The notes: generated by a model from the sequence alone, not told the origin. A stretch of 64,000 nucleotides of DNA from Ornithinibacillus caprae (GCF_009728145.1 NZ_WOCA01000003.1:1-64000), one strand, 5' to 3'. Positions 1 through 8,417 are shown, numbered from the stretch's first letter. A program made the numbers and translations.

Positions 1-474
1 TTTGGAGTAATTGCCCATCGTAGATACCATCCAACAAAAGGTCTGTTTCCAAAGTGGAAGTTTAAATATGATAAGTATAAAGACATTTACATTTGTCCGA
101 ACGGACAAAATTTAACCTATTCTACTACCAGTAGAGATGGATACAGGGAATATAAATCAGATCCCAAATTGTGTGCAAGTTGCCCATTATTAGACCAATG
201 TACAAGATCGAAGAACCATCAAAAAGTAATTACTCGGCATGTTTGGGAAGAATTCAAGGAAAAAGTTAGATTGAATAGGTTATCACAATCTGGAAAAATG
301 CTTTATAAATATAGAAAAGAAAAAGTTGAGCGGAGCTTCGCAGATTCGAAAGAACTGCATGGGCTTCGCTACTGCAGGTTAAGGGGATTGCACAATGCGA
401 GTGAGCAAGTACTACTCACAGCAGCGTGCCAGAACATGAAGAAGATTGCCACACACCTAGCAAAGCTAGGCTAG
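1..474 (+). mobile_element. IS1182-family transposase, C-terminal part (5' end outside window)
   Basis: The frame is open from base 1 to the stop at 472-474, so this is the 3' part of a gene that begins before the window. The readable 157 residues hold the features of IS1182-type DDE transposase ends: an ICPNGQ stretch, DGYREYKS, a Cys cluster (CASCPLLDQC), the KNHQKVITRH motif and the late ERSFADSKELHG block that carries the last acidic catalytic residue. The enzyme would cut and join the ends of its own element. Whether the element is complete cannot be judged, because its left side is missing. The hairpins just downstream probably belong to its right end. Confidence 0.85.
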
Positions 475-540
475 TTGTGTGGGAGTTTATTTTCAATAAA
501 AATTTCTTACTTAATAAAACAGTTATGACAGAATTAAAAA

Positions 541-605
541 AGCTTGTAGAGAAAAAACACCTACTTTCTCTACAAGCTGAAAAAACATCCACATGGATGT
601 TTTTT
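541..605. terminator. two adjacent hairpins, bidirectional terminator
   Basis: Bases 541-554 pair with 565-578 (14 bp). A second stem, 581-590 with 595-604, has a 4-base loop and is flanked by A and T runs, so it can stop transcripts from both sides: the transposase on plus and the epimerase gene on minus. Hairpins of this kind are commonly attached to IS1182 ends, so they may mark the right boundary of the element. Confidence 0.7.
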
Positions 606-610
606 CATCT

Positions 611-1474
611 CTATTTAGCTAAATACGTAATTAACCCTGGTAACCAATCATTTAGGTTAGTAAACGAATATCCTAATTTTGTAGCTTTCTCATTACTTAA
701 TGACCATGTATTTGAAATGCCATATGGGGATTCAAGCTGTTGGTCGGTTGTAATTGTTACTTCTTTCTCTAGTTGCTCTCCAATCAAATCCATTAAATCC
801 TTTATGGCAATATGTCCATTTGCACAAGCATTAATTGGTCCATTGAAATCCTTACCCGATATCCATGACAGGAATTTCCCTGCTTCACGTTGATGAATAA
901 AACACATTTCTGCATCTGGATTTGGAAAGTAGACAGGCTTGCCTGCTTTAGTACTTCTAACATAATGGAGCAATCTATCCGTATAATCTTCTTCTCCTAA
1001 TACGATAGGAATTCGAACAGCTACTACTGGAAAAGATGCCTTTTGAAAGAAATAAGCCTCTGCCTGTCTTTTACCTTCTTGATAAGAAACCTCTTCCTTA
1101 GAAACCATCTTTAATTCATATGTATATGGATCGAATTTTTCCTCTGGATTTTCTTTCCTATCATCATAAACGGATAACGTCGACGTAAAAACATACCGCT
1201 TGATTTTATCTTCCAATGCTTTGACAGCAATCTCAGCATCCGCGGAAGAAAAACACAGTTGATCAAATACGACATCCCAATTTTTCCCCTCTACTGCCTC
1301 CGTTAGAGAATCTTTATTAAATCGGTCTAGCTTCAACCGTTCGACCTGATCACCAAACGGATCGGCGCTATTTTGTCTCGTAGCAATGGTTACCACTACA
1401 CCTTTATCTAATAACGACTGGACTAGATTAACGCCAAAAAACCTAGTTCCACCGAAAACTAACGCTTTTTCCAT
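611..1474 (-). CDS. NAD-dependent epimerase/dehydratase family protein
   Basis: The product is 287 residues of extended short-chain dehydrogenase type. The N-terminus has the Rossmann dinucleotide motif GGTRFFG (8-14). A YxxxK catalytic pair is visible at Y131/K135, preceded by a TSTLSVY strand end. These enzymes act on nucleotide sugars or similar substrates in the cytoplasm; the exact substrate cannot be told. The ATG is preceded by a good AGAGGAG ribosome site. The gene stands alone between the transposase remnant and the Tyr-rich gene, and its transcript ends at the 541-605 hairpins. Confidence 0.8.
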   Translation of the reverse strand: MEKALVFGGTRFFGVNLVQSLLDKGVVVTIATRQNSADPFGDQVERLKLDRFNKDSLTEAVEGKNWDVVFDQLCFSSADAEIAVKALEDKIKRYVFTSTLSVYDDRKENPEEKFDPYTYELKMVSKEEVSYQEGKRQAEAYFFQKASFPVVAVRIPIVLGEEDYTDRLLHYVRSTKAGKPVYFPNPDAEMCFIHQREAGKFLSWISGKDFNGPINACANGHIAIKDLMDLIGEQLEKEVTITTDQQLESPYGISNTWSLSNEKATKLGYSFTNLNDWLPGLITYLAK

Positions 1475-1593
1475 TTCACTGGCTCCTCTCTTCTTTCTAT
1501 AAAATTATACTTGATTATGAGTATTTTTAGAATAGTTTGATGCAGATTCGAGGGCTGAACGTTTCTACAATCGTTTTACGAATAAAAGGAAAC

Positions 1594-1625
1594 AGGCTAC
1601 ATTTCTAAACTCCTGTCATAAAATG
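1594..1625 (+). promoter_or_regulatory. possible sigma-K-type promoter
   Basis: AC at 1599-1600 is followed after 16 bases by CATAAAATG at 1617-1625. This resembles the sigma-K pattern AC-N16/17-CATAnnnTA, with a mismatch in the last base. It lies about 30 bases before the start of the Tyr-rich protein gene, which would fit mother-cell expression late in sporulation. It is a pattern match only. Confidence 0.35.
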
Positions 1626-1656
1626 AAGAATGGATTTAACGAAAAGAGGTTATGTT

Positions 1657-1899
1657 ATGAGCAATGAGATTCAAGAAATTCCCGCGTACCACGTACAAGC
1701 AAATCAAATGGATGAGAGAATCTTTGGCAGACCATTCTACGGCTTCCCACGTCCATTTTATTATTATCCCCGACCATTCTATGCGGCACCTTTTCTTGGC
1801 GGCGTATTAGGAGGGCTCTTGGGGAGTACACTTTTGTACCCGCCTTACGGTTATCCATATTATTATGGCTACCCTCCATACTATTACGGATATTATTAA
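1657..1899 (+). CDS. small Tyr/Gly/Pro-rich protein, possible spore coat component
   Basis: The start chosen is the ATG at 1657, because an AAAGAGG ribosome site lies 7 bases before it; an in-frame ATG at 1630 has none. The 80-residue product has a short polar N-terminus, repeated RPFY units, a hydrophobic GGVLGGLLGS patch and a tail made almost only of Tyr, Pro and Gly. Such composition is typical of spore coat or surface proteins of Bacillaceae that become cross-linked through tyrosine. No family is recognised with certainty. The sigma-K-like sequence upstream supports the coat idea. Confidence 0.65.
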   Translation: MSNEIQEIPAYHVQANQMDERIFGRPFYGFPRPFYYYPRPFYAAPFLGGVLGGLLGSTLLYPPYGYPYYYGYPPYYYGYY

Positions 1900-1931
1900 A
1901 TAGAAATTTGAATGGTCTTCGTCTGAGATTT

Positions 1932-2130
1932 GTCCTTCATTTTTTGAATGAAGGACATTTCTTTTGGATATGGGGGTTGTTTTGTTCTTCATAGCCTTTG
2001 TCATGGACACTTTGCCCTCAATCTGTATTCTTTTCGTCCATGACAATCTCTCTCATGGACGTTTCGCTCTCGCTCTAAAAAAACAAATCCGTGACAGCCA
2101 TTGTCACGGACATTTCACTCTCGATTCATT
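1932..2130. repeat. degenerate 52-nt-period array with covarying hairpins
   Basis: The core GGACnTTTC-like motif recurs with its GGAC at 1953, 2005, 2057 and 2108, that is every 52, 52 and 51 bases. Before the first, third and fourth copies, the arm of the motif pairs with the sequence just upstream: 1932-1940 with 1948-1956, 2035-2043 with 2053-2061, and 2089-2096 with 2102-2109. The arms differ in sequence yet remain perfectly complementary. The first hairpin is followed by a T-rich run and may end the Tyr-rich gene. No protein is encoded. Confidence 0.7.
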
Positions 2131-2153
2131 TTGCTTTTGCCCTTCATAATCCC

Positions 2154-3056
2154 TTATTCATCATCTTCTGGTCGATATGGATTAATATGTACAAATACCT
2201 TATTCACATCATCATGATGCTCGAGTAACGCATCCTTTACATCCTTAGAGATGGTATGCCCTGCTTCTACCGTAATATACGGATCCACACTAACCCTAAT
2301 ATCGATAACGATATAGTGTCCGTGGTTTCTTGCTAATAGTTCATCAATTCGTTTAACCCCTGGAACATTCATCACTGTATCCATAAAAGGTTTGATCTTC
2401 TCAGGCTCTAGTACTTGCTCCATCATAATAGAACTTGATTCCTTCACCAAAGAGAAGCCGATCTTAATAACAATTAATGAAACGAACAAACCTGCCAGTG
2501 GATCTAAATAAACAAGAATCGGAATGTTAAAATATTGACCTAATATCGCACCAAGAACACCTACAAATGCTGCCATAGATGAAAGTGCATCGGAACGGTG
2601 ATGCCAAGCTTCTGCGAGTAAGGCAGAACTATTTATTTTTTTTGCAAGACGAAATTTATATTGAAATAACAATTCCTTCACTAGTATTGAAACAATGATC
2701 GCAACCAATGCCAACCCTTTAGGTGCTGTTGGAGCTTCACCTAAAAATACTTCAAAGGATGACATAGCAACCTCAAAACCAACAAAAATTAAAAGAATTG
2801 CTACAATGATCGTTGCAACATTCTCTGCCTTACCATGACCATAAGGATGATCTTCATCAGGTGGTTTTCTTGCAGTACGCAGTCCAGCAAGAACTGCAAT
2901 AGAACCCGCTACATCGGAAGCTGAATGAGCTGCATCCGCGATTAATGCCCTACTTCCCGATAACCAACCAATGATACCTTTCATAACTGCTAATAAACCG
3001 TTAACAACCATCCCTATCCATGTTGCGATCTCTGCTTGTTTAAAACGATTATCCAT
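2154..3056 (-). CDS. cation diffusion facilitator (CDF) metal exporter
   Basis: The product is 300 residues with six predicted membrane helices and a cytoplasmic C-terminal domain. Metal-site residues of the CDF family are visible in helix 2 (D41, H44, D48 in DAAHSASD) and helix 5 (H152/H153, D156 in HHRSD), as is the loop motif DEDHPYGHGKAEN. CDF proteins expel divalent metals in exchange for protons. The sequence most resembles the Bacillus manganese exporters MneS/MneP, with the DAAHSASD form of motif A nearer MneS as recalled; metal choice is therefore inferred. A GGTGGTG ribosome site precedes the ATG. No riboswitch was seen upstream. Confidence 0.85.
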   Translation of the reverse strand: MDNRFKQAEIATWIGMVVNGLLAVMKGIIGWLSGSRALIADAAHSASDVAGSIAVLAGLRTARKPPDEDHPYGHGKAENVATIIVAILLIFVGFEVAMSSFEVFLGEAPTAPKGLALVAIIVSILVKELLFQYKFRLAKKINSSALLAEAWHHRSDALSSMAAFVGVLGAILGQYFNIPILVYLDPLAGLFVSLIVIKIGFSLVKESSSIMMEQVLEPEKIKPFMDTVMNVPGVKRIDELLARNHGHYIVIDIRVSVDPYITVEAGHTISKDVKDALLEHHDDVNKVFVHINPYRPEDDE

Positions 3057-3298
3057 CTAAACACCACCGTCATTTATGTATATACAATTACTTATTATTG
3101 CTTTTATATCCTATCAAATACATATCAAATGAGTCTAGAGCAACGTTTTTGTGAGGTATGAAGTAAATTAGTAGGATGAAACTTCCAATTATTAGCTCTA
3201 TTTTTTTGCCTACGGGAAACTCCAGAAAAAAATAATGTTTATATTTTTGTGATTTGGAAAAGATAGATATGAAAAATAATAGATTAGAGGTGATTTAT

Positions 3299-4468
3299 TT
3301 GAAAAAATCTATGTATCTGTATTTAAGTTTACTAGGACTTATACTTGCAATCGGACTTGTATTTTTAATAAATACAGGTGATGATGATACAACAGAAGAA
3401 ACCAATGAATCTACAAATACGGATGAAGAATTATTTAATCAGGATGCAGTAGAAGCATTAGAAGAATCTATTGAAGTGGTAGCTTCTGATGATGGAAGTG
3501 TACAAGTGAATAACTTATTTATTCCTTGGACGATCAACAAAAGTGGAAATACATTTTTCTTAAGCCAACGAGACGGAACCGTTATTCAAATTGATGGTGA
3601 TTTCGGATTAGTTGACGTACAGCATGTAGATGTAATGGAAGAAATTCTTCATGAAGGAGAAGGTGGATTTTTAGGGTTTACTCTAGCACCAGATTTCGAG
3701 ACATCAAATCGCGCGCTTGCTTATCATACGTATGAGAAAGATAGTGTACCATTAAACCGGATCGTTTCCCTAATATTAGAAGGCGATACGTGGAAGGAAG
3801 AAGATGTACTTGTAGATGGAATCCCTGGTGGCGAAATTAATAATGGAGGTCGAATCCAAGTTGGTCCAGACGGTTTGTTATATGCCACAACTGGTGATAC
3901 GGGACAGGCAAATTTCTCACAGGACTTGGATAGCTTAGCGGGAAAAATTTTACGCATGGAATTAGACGGTACAATCCCTGAGGACAATCCATTTAATGAT
4001 TCCTATGTTTTTTCCTATGGACATCGCAACCCACAAGGATTTGCTTGGGATAGTGAAGGAACACTATATAGCTCTGAGCATGGAGACGATGGGCATGATG
4101 AAATTAATGTTATCGAAGCAGGGAAAAACTACGGTTGGCCACTGGTCCAAGGTGATGAAAAAGAAGTAAATATGGTGTCACCAATTTTTCATTCAGGTGA
4201 GGACACATGGGCTCCTTCAGGAATGGCTTACAACGATGGACAGCTTTACATCGCTTCTTTAGCTGGCCAAAAAATATTTACCTATGACATTGCAGATGGT
4301 ACCATTAATGATTTCTTCGATAATGTAGGAAGACTAAGGGATGTTATGATTGAAGATGACGCATTATATACGATCACCAATAACCATGATAGCCGTGGTA
4401 ATCCAGAACATAAAGACGATCGTTTAATTAATTTATCATTAACGGAAAAAGCAAATACAACGGAATAA
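3299..4468 (+). CDS. PQQ-dependent sugar dehydrogenase (GSDH family), membrane-anchored
   Basis: The start chosen is TTG at 3299, because AGAGGTG lies 6 bases upstream; the longer frame from 3254 lacks a ribosome site. The 389-residue product has an N-terminal hydrophobic anchor followed by an acidic, Thr-rich linker. It then has the soluble glucose/sorbosone dehydrogenase propeller, with GGRIQVGPDG, ATTGDTG, YGHRNPQGFAW and SSEHGDDGHDEIN. These are the sugar- and PQQ-binding segments of the family. It would oxidise aldoses outside the membrane. Whether PQQ is really its cofactor in this organism is not shown by sequence. It has no close operon partner, but the next gene downstream is a second quinoprotein on the opposite strand. 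Confidence 0.85.
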   Translation: MKKSMYLYLSLLGLILAIGLVFLINTGDDDTTEETNESTNTDEELFNQDAVEALEESIEVVASDDGSVQVNNLFIPWTINKSGNTFFLSQRDGTVIQIDGDFGLVDVQHVDVMEEILHEGEGGFLGFTLAPDFETSNRALAYHTYEKDSVPLNRIVSLILEGDTWKEEDVLVDGIPGGEINNGGRIQVGPDGLLYATTGDTGQANFSQDLDSLAGKILRMELDGTIPEDNPFNDSYVFSYGHRNPQGFAWDSEGTLYSSEHGDDGHDEINVIEAGKNYGWPLVQGDEKEVNMVSPIFHSGEDTWAPSGMAYNDGQLYIASLAGQKIFTYDIADGTINDFFDNVGRLRDVMIEDDALYTITNNHDSRGNPEHKDDRLINLSLTEKANTTE

Positions 4469-4476
4469 AGTGAATC

Positions 4477-4670
4477 TTCAATCAGTGGGGGTTTTTATCT
4501 ATCCCCACACTGGTTGTTAGATGAACGAATCGGACATTTACTGGCAGTTGTTCCCCACTTAACCTCCTTGGTTTTACGTCATTTGAAGTGGGGGTCTTAA
4601 TGCCTGTTATATTTGGGATAAAGTAAAAGGCAATCGTTCAACTCCATATAGGAACGATTGCCTTTTGTTA
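4477..4670. terminator. terminator hairpins after the sugar dehydrogenase gene
   Basis: Several inverted repeats follow the stop codon. Two contain runs of G pairing with runs of C (about 4482-4515 and 4551-4595). The clearest is a 15-bp stem, 4625-4639 with 4652-4666, with a 12-base loop and a T-rich 3' side. That one is a typical intrinsic terminator able to work in both directions. Confidence 0.75.
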
Positions 4671-4701
4671 TTGGAGAAGTATTTTCGAGTTCATATCATA
4701 T

Positions 4702-5095
4702 GATGAGTTACCGTTTTGTTTTTTTCGATTGGTATTTGGGCACTCATGTGGCCGATGAGTTACCGTTTCTTGTTTTCTGATTGGCATTTGGGCACTCATG
4801 TGGCCGATGAGTTACCGTTTCTTGTTTTCTGATTAACATTTGGGCACTCATAACTCCGATGAGTTACCGTTTCTTGTCTTCTGATTGGCATTTGGGCACT
4901 CATAACACTGATGAGTTACCGTTTTTGATTTTACGATTGGCATTTGGGCACTCATAACTCCGATGAGTTACCGTTTCTTGTCTTCCGATTGGCATTTGGG
5001 CACTCATAACTCCGATGAGTTACCGTTTCTTGTTTTCTGATTGGCATTTGGGCACTCATAACTCCGATGAGCAGTTGGGCACTCACTCATCCCCA
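4702..5095. repeat. 52-bp tandem repeat array (8 copies)
   Basis: The sequence GATGAGTTACCGTTT recurs starting at 4702, 4754, 4806, 4858, 4910, 4962 and 5014, and an eighth truncated copy starts GATGAG at 5066. The spacing is exactly 52 bases each time. Every unit ends in GGGCACTCAT, so ACTCAT of one unit can pair with ATGAGT of the next across a 7-base loop (AACTCCG or GTGGCCG). The period is not a multiple of three and no frame stays open, so this is not a protein repeat. The array fills the space between two convergent quinoprotein genes, together with the terminators around it. Confidence 0.9.
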
Positions 5096-5117
5096 CCCCC
5101 CCCCTTAATCAAACAGC

Positions 5118-5156
5118 TATAAAACGCATGGACCATAATTATCCACGCGTTTTATA
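5118..5156 (-). terminator. terminator for the PQQ alcohol dehydrogenase gene
   Basis: Bases 5118-5127 pair with 5147-5156, extended by a further 4 bp after one mismatch. The minus-strand 3' arm is U-rich. It lies about 60 bases beyond the stop codon of the dehydrogenase gene. Confidence 0.6.
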
Positions 5157-5214
5157 TTACTTAATCAAGTGATACCTTCTACATTACATAAACACCACAA
5201 CACACCCTGAAATA

Positions 5215-7491
5215 TCATCCTTCATTAGCAAGACTCTGTAAATACTCGACTAATGAGTTAATTTCCTCTTCGGATAATGAATCTTCAAATCCTGGCATTG
5301 CTCCACTTCCATTTTTAATTTGTTCAATCAATGCTTCAGGATCAGCAAGCATTGGACTGTTTTCTAAGTTAGGTCCATTATGACCACCAACACCCTCAGC
5401 GCCATGACAAGCTAAACAGTTGTTTTCATATACGTTAAGACCGTTTTGGACAACATCGTCTTGGGCATTTTGTTCTTCTTCCACCTCTTCTGTTTCATCA
5501 GACTGGATGGGTGAAGTATTGATATCCTCATCTGTGATATCGTCTAACGACTCAAACTCACCCTCAAGGGAGAACGTATAAATTTTATCTCCATGCTGAG
5601 TACCGGCAAGTGAGTTTCCAGCTGAGAAGATTGAGATGTACTGTTTCCCATCTATTTCATACGTGATCGGTGGTGCATTCGCGCCGGCATCCGTCATAAA
5701 CTCCCATACATCCTCACCAGTTTCTGCATCGTATGCGATAATTCGACCATCATTATGACCTACAAAAACGAGATTGCCTTTAGTCGTTAAAATTCCGCTA
5801 TAAGCAATAGTGTCCCAGTTACGTTGCCATACAATTTTATTCGTTTTAATGTCTAAGGCAGTAACCGTACCCCGGAATGGTGCGTTGGATACGGGTTGCC
5901 AAACACTTCCGATCCATTCCTTACCTTCTTCAAATACATTCGCTTCGTCCTCTGCATAATGTGCATAAGCAAAATAATTGTCATTACCTAACACATAGAA
6001 TAATTCGGTATCCGGATTATACGCAGATGGAGGCCAGTTGGCTCCACCTTGTGGAGATGGTTTTACCGTAACTGGTTCATCCCAGAACGGGGTAAAAATA
6101 CTTCCAACTTCCCCTTCAAAATCCTCTGGTAAATCCCGTTCAATATCTTCTTCAGTAATATCCTGTGGAACAAAATTATCACCAACCGGGAATGGCTGTG
6201 TCGGAGATGTTTTTTGATTCTCATTCTGTGGAACCGGTTTTTCCTCAATACCAAGGAGCGGTTCCCCATTGGTTCGATCCAACATGTATACCCAGCCTGT
6301 TTTACCAGCTTGGGCTATGCCTTTTCGCATCTTCCCATCTATTTCCACATCATATAAAACAACAGGGTTTGCTGGGTCTAAATCCCAGATATCATGATGA
6401 ACTTGTTGAAAATGCCATTCATATTCACCGGTGTTTGCATCGAGTGCTAACATCGAATCGGCATATAAATTATCCCCTTCCCGGTTACTACCATCAAGGT
6501 CAGGTGAAGTATTACCGGTTGCAAAATAAATTAATCCTAACTCTGGATCAATAGCTGGTGTTTGCCATACTGGTGCTCCACCTTTGATCCATGCATCATT
6601 ATCATCCGGCCACGTTTCATGTCCAGGCTCACCAGGAGCAGGAATCGTATAGGTTCGCCAAATTTGTCTACCTAAATTTGCATCATAAGCAGCGACATAC
6701 CCTCGAATTCCATATTCACCTCCTGCAATTCCAGTATAGACCTTCCCATCATAGTACAGCGGTGCGCTAGTGATGGTATATCCTTTTTCCCATTCATCTA
6801 CTTGTGTTTCCCAAACGACATCGCCTGTTTTTTGATCGAGCGCTACTAGTCTTGCATCTAATAAAGCAACATACACTTTTCCATCCCCTAAAGCAACACC
6901 ACGACTAGCCCAGCCACAACATAGCGTGTCTAAACCTTCCGCTAGTTTTGGGCGAAACTCCCATATAATCTCTCCCGTCGTTGCATCTAGTGCAGAGACA
7001 TTATTGGCACCAGTAATCGTGAACATCACACCGTCATAGACTAGTGGGGTCGCTTCACCAGAATATTTAAACTCATAACCAGACCCAAGACTAGTAACCC
7101 AATCCGCTTTTAAGTCACTCGCATTGGAAGTATCTATCTGGTCTAATGGTGAATATCTGCCGTTGTAGATATTCCCACCAAATGTGATCCAGTTACTTGT
7201 TGGAGGCTCCATTAGATCCTTTGCAGAAAACTTTGGTGCAGTATCCCACGTATAGTCTATATGCTGCCAAGATTGATGATCTGAAGCGGATCGTTCCTCC
7301 ACTTCCTCACCTTCAGCCCCCTCTTGTTGTTCCCCTTCTTCAGGAACCGATTCTTCTTGATCTGTATCTTCTTCAACAGGAGACTCTGCATGATCATCTT
7401 GAGTGACACTTTGAAAAATAAAATACCCACCAATCGATATAATTGCGACGGCAGCAATGACGATCCACATCACATTTTCCAATCTTTTCAT
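5215..7491 (-). CDS. PQQ-dependent alcohol dehydrogenase with C-terminal cytochrome c domain
   Basis: The product is 758 residues. It has an N-terminal membrane anchor (about 8-28), an acidic linker to about 75, an eight-bladed quinoprotein propeller (about 95-640), a second acidic linker and a class I cytochrome c domain (CLACH at 692-696, likely Met ligand M732). In the propeller the adjacent cysteines C191-C192 form the disulfide typical of this family. The expected metal/PQQ ligands are E259 (GGEYGIRGY), N327 (ATGNTSP) and D370. An additional aspartate, D372 (WDLDPAN), occupies the position that marks lanthanide-dependent members such as XoxF and PedH. The protein would oxidise alcohols on the outer face of the membrane and pass electrons to its own haem. 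This is an uncommon enzyme for a Gram-positive bacterium. Confidence 0.9.
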   Translation of the reverse strand: MKRLENVMWIVIAAVAIISIGGYFIFQSVTQDDHAESPVEEDTDQEESVPEEGEQQEGAEGEEVEERSASDHQSWQHIDYTWDTAPKFSAKDLMEPPTSNWITFGGNIYNGRYSPLDQIDTSNASDLKADWVTSLGSGYEFKYSGEATPLVYDGVMFTITGANNVSALDATTGEIIWEFRPKLAEGLDTLCCGWASRGVALGDGKVYVALLDARLVALDQKTGDVVWETQVDEWEKGYTITSAPLYYDGKVYTGIAGGEYGIRGYVAAYDANLGRQIWRTYTIPAPGEPGHETWPDDNDAWIKGGAPVWQTPAIDPELGLIYFATGNTSPDLDGSNREGDNLYADSMLALDANTGEYEWHFQQVHHDIWDLDPANPVVLYDVEIDGKMRKGIAQAGKTGWVYMLDRTNGEPLLGIEEKPVPQNENQKTSPTQPFPVGDNFVPQDITEEDIERDLPEDFEGEVGSIFTPFWDEPVTVKPSPQGGANWPPSAYNPDTELFYVLGNDNYFAYAHYAEDEANVFEEGKEWIGSVWQPVSNAPFRGTVTALDIKTNKIVWQRNWDTIAYSGILTTKGNLVFVGHNDGRIIAYDAETGEDVWEFMTDAGANAPPITYEIDGKQYISIFSAGNSLAGTQHGDKIYTFSLEGEFESLDDITDEDINTSPIQSDETEEVEEEQNAQDDVVQNGLNVYENNCLACHGAEGVGGHNGPNLENSPMLADPEALIEQIKNGSGAMPGFEDSLSEEEINSLVEYLQSLANEG

Positions 7492-7723
7492 TCACTCAAA
7501 GCTCCTTTCTCAATCTTGTAAAATATTCATTGGTAATTTGCCCTAATATGAAAAAAATAACCAAATAAATATGAAAGTGGCAGAATAAAACGTCAGATTT
7601 TGATGACTATGAAGTTTTGAATTTAATCTGTGAAAATAGTATTTTTTCTATGAAAATACATGTTTATTATTTATATACTTGGAAATAATGCTTACTATAC
7701 AGTTAAAATATGGAGGTTTTATT

Positions 7724-8212
7724 ATGAAAAAGCTAGTAATGTCTGCTATATTTCTAGCAGCTATTTTTATGATTTCAGCTTGTGCAGCTGACAACGAGAA
7801 CGAGGATGAAAATACATCTGAACATACAGAAAATCACAGTCAAGATGTTGAAAGCCAACCAGCTATGAGCCAAACAGATTTGGTGGATAAAATGTCTGAG
7901 CTAGATTATGTCGTTTACGATTTTGATGTAATTTATGAAGAAACAGAATTTGAAGGGGAAATTGAAGACGACGATGGAATCATCGAAGCTGAATTCTACA
8001 ATCCTTTTGAAGACGTACAGTCTCGAGGCTCAGAGGCATTTGAAGCGATGTTCCCTATCTTATTGGAATTAGAACTAAACCCAGACATGTCAGACGAAGA
8101 AGCCATATCCACTTCACTAGAAGCATTTAACCTACCAGAAGATTTCCTAAAAGCAACCCTAGAAGTAGTATTCACAGACGGAACAGAAGTAGACTATGTA
8201 GTAAAAAGATAA
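7724..8212 (+). CDS. YusW-like lipoprotein
   Basis: The start at 7724 follows TGGAGG by 7 bases; the longer frame from 7679 has no ribosome site. The 162-residue product has a signal peptide with lipobox ISAC, an acidic, Asn/His-rich linker, and then a YusW-type domain: a FDV..YEETEFEGEIE strand region, a helix with MSDEEAISTSLEAF, and a final LEVVFTDGTEVDY strand. It would be anchored to the outer side of the membrane. The function of YusW is unknown. Transcription ends at the palindrome just downstream. Confidence 0.8.
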   Translation: MKKLVMSAIFLAAIFMISACAADNENEDENTSEHTENHSQDVESQPAMSQTDLVDKMSELDYVVYDFDVIYEETEFEGEIEDDDGIIEAEFYNPFEDVQSRGSEAFEAMFPILLELELNPDMSDEEAISTSLEAFNLPEDFLKATLEVVFTDGTEVDYVVKR

Positions 8213-8221
8213 CTAAAAAAA

Positions 8222-8252
8222 TCGACAAGTGCCTGTCACTTGTCGATTTTTG
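8222..8252. terminator. CGACAAGTG..CACTTGTCG palindrome acting as bidirectional terminator
   Basis: Bases 8223-8231 pair with 8237-8245 around a 5-base loop, and a T run follows. It stands between the YusW gene and the small basic protein gene, which converge on it. The same palindrome recurs at 10925-10971 and 45390-45410. Confidence 0.75.
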
Positions 8253-8417
8253 TCATACTGCTTTTCTTAAGCGAAATAATGTATGTTGGTGTTTTTTCAT
8301 TTTCGTCTTTTTCTTATTTTCACGCTTGACGTTTGCATATTGTTTATGTTCCGCGGCTGATCTTCTTAATTGATCCATGTGGTCTTCCACTACATTTCTA
8401 TAATATTGGTTATACAT
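8253..8417 (-). CDS. small basic protein of 54 residues, unknown function
   Basis: A 54-codon frame starts with ATG at 8417, preceded by the very strong ribosome site GAGGAGG 7 bases away, and ends with TGA at 8253-8255. The product begins MYNQYYRNVVEDHMDQLRR and continues as a Lys/Arg-rich helix (KRENKKKTKMKKHQH). It has no hydrophobic segment and no Cys. The composition suggests a small cytoplasmic protein, possibly nucleic-acid or spore associated, but no family is recognised. It is real because of the ribosome site and the fitting terminator, not because of similarity. Confidence 0.65.
   Translation of the reverse strand: MYNQYYRNVVEDHMDQLRRSAAEHKQYANVKRENKKKTKMKKHQHTLFRLRKAV

Noticed and set aside
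426-893. 155-residue plus-strand frame
   Set aside because: It crosses the transposase end, two terminators and the antisense of the epimerase gene, with no ribosome site or recognisable domain.
3057-3253. Manganese (yybP-ykoY) riboswitch before the CDF gene
   Set aside because: The upstream region lacks the conserved loops and any terminator-like fold.
4702-5095. CRISPR array
   Set aside because: The 52-bp units are repeats along their whole length; there are no unique spacers and no cas genes.
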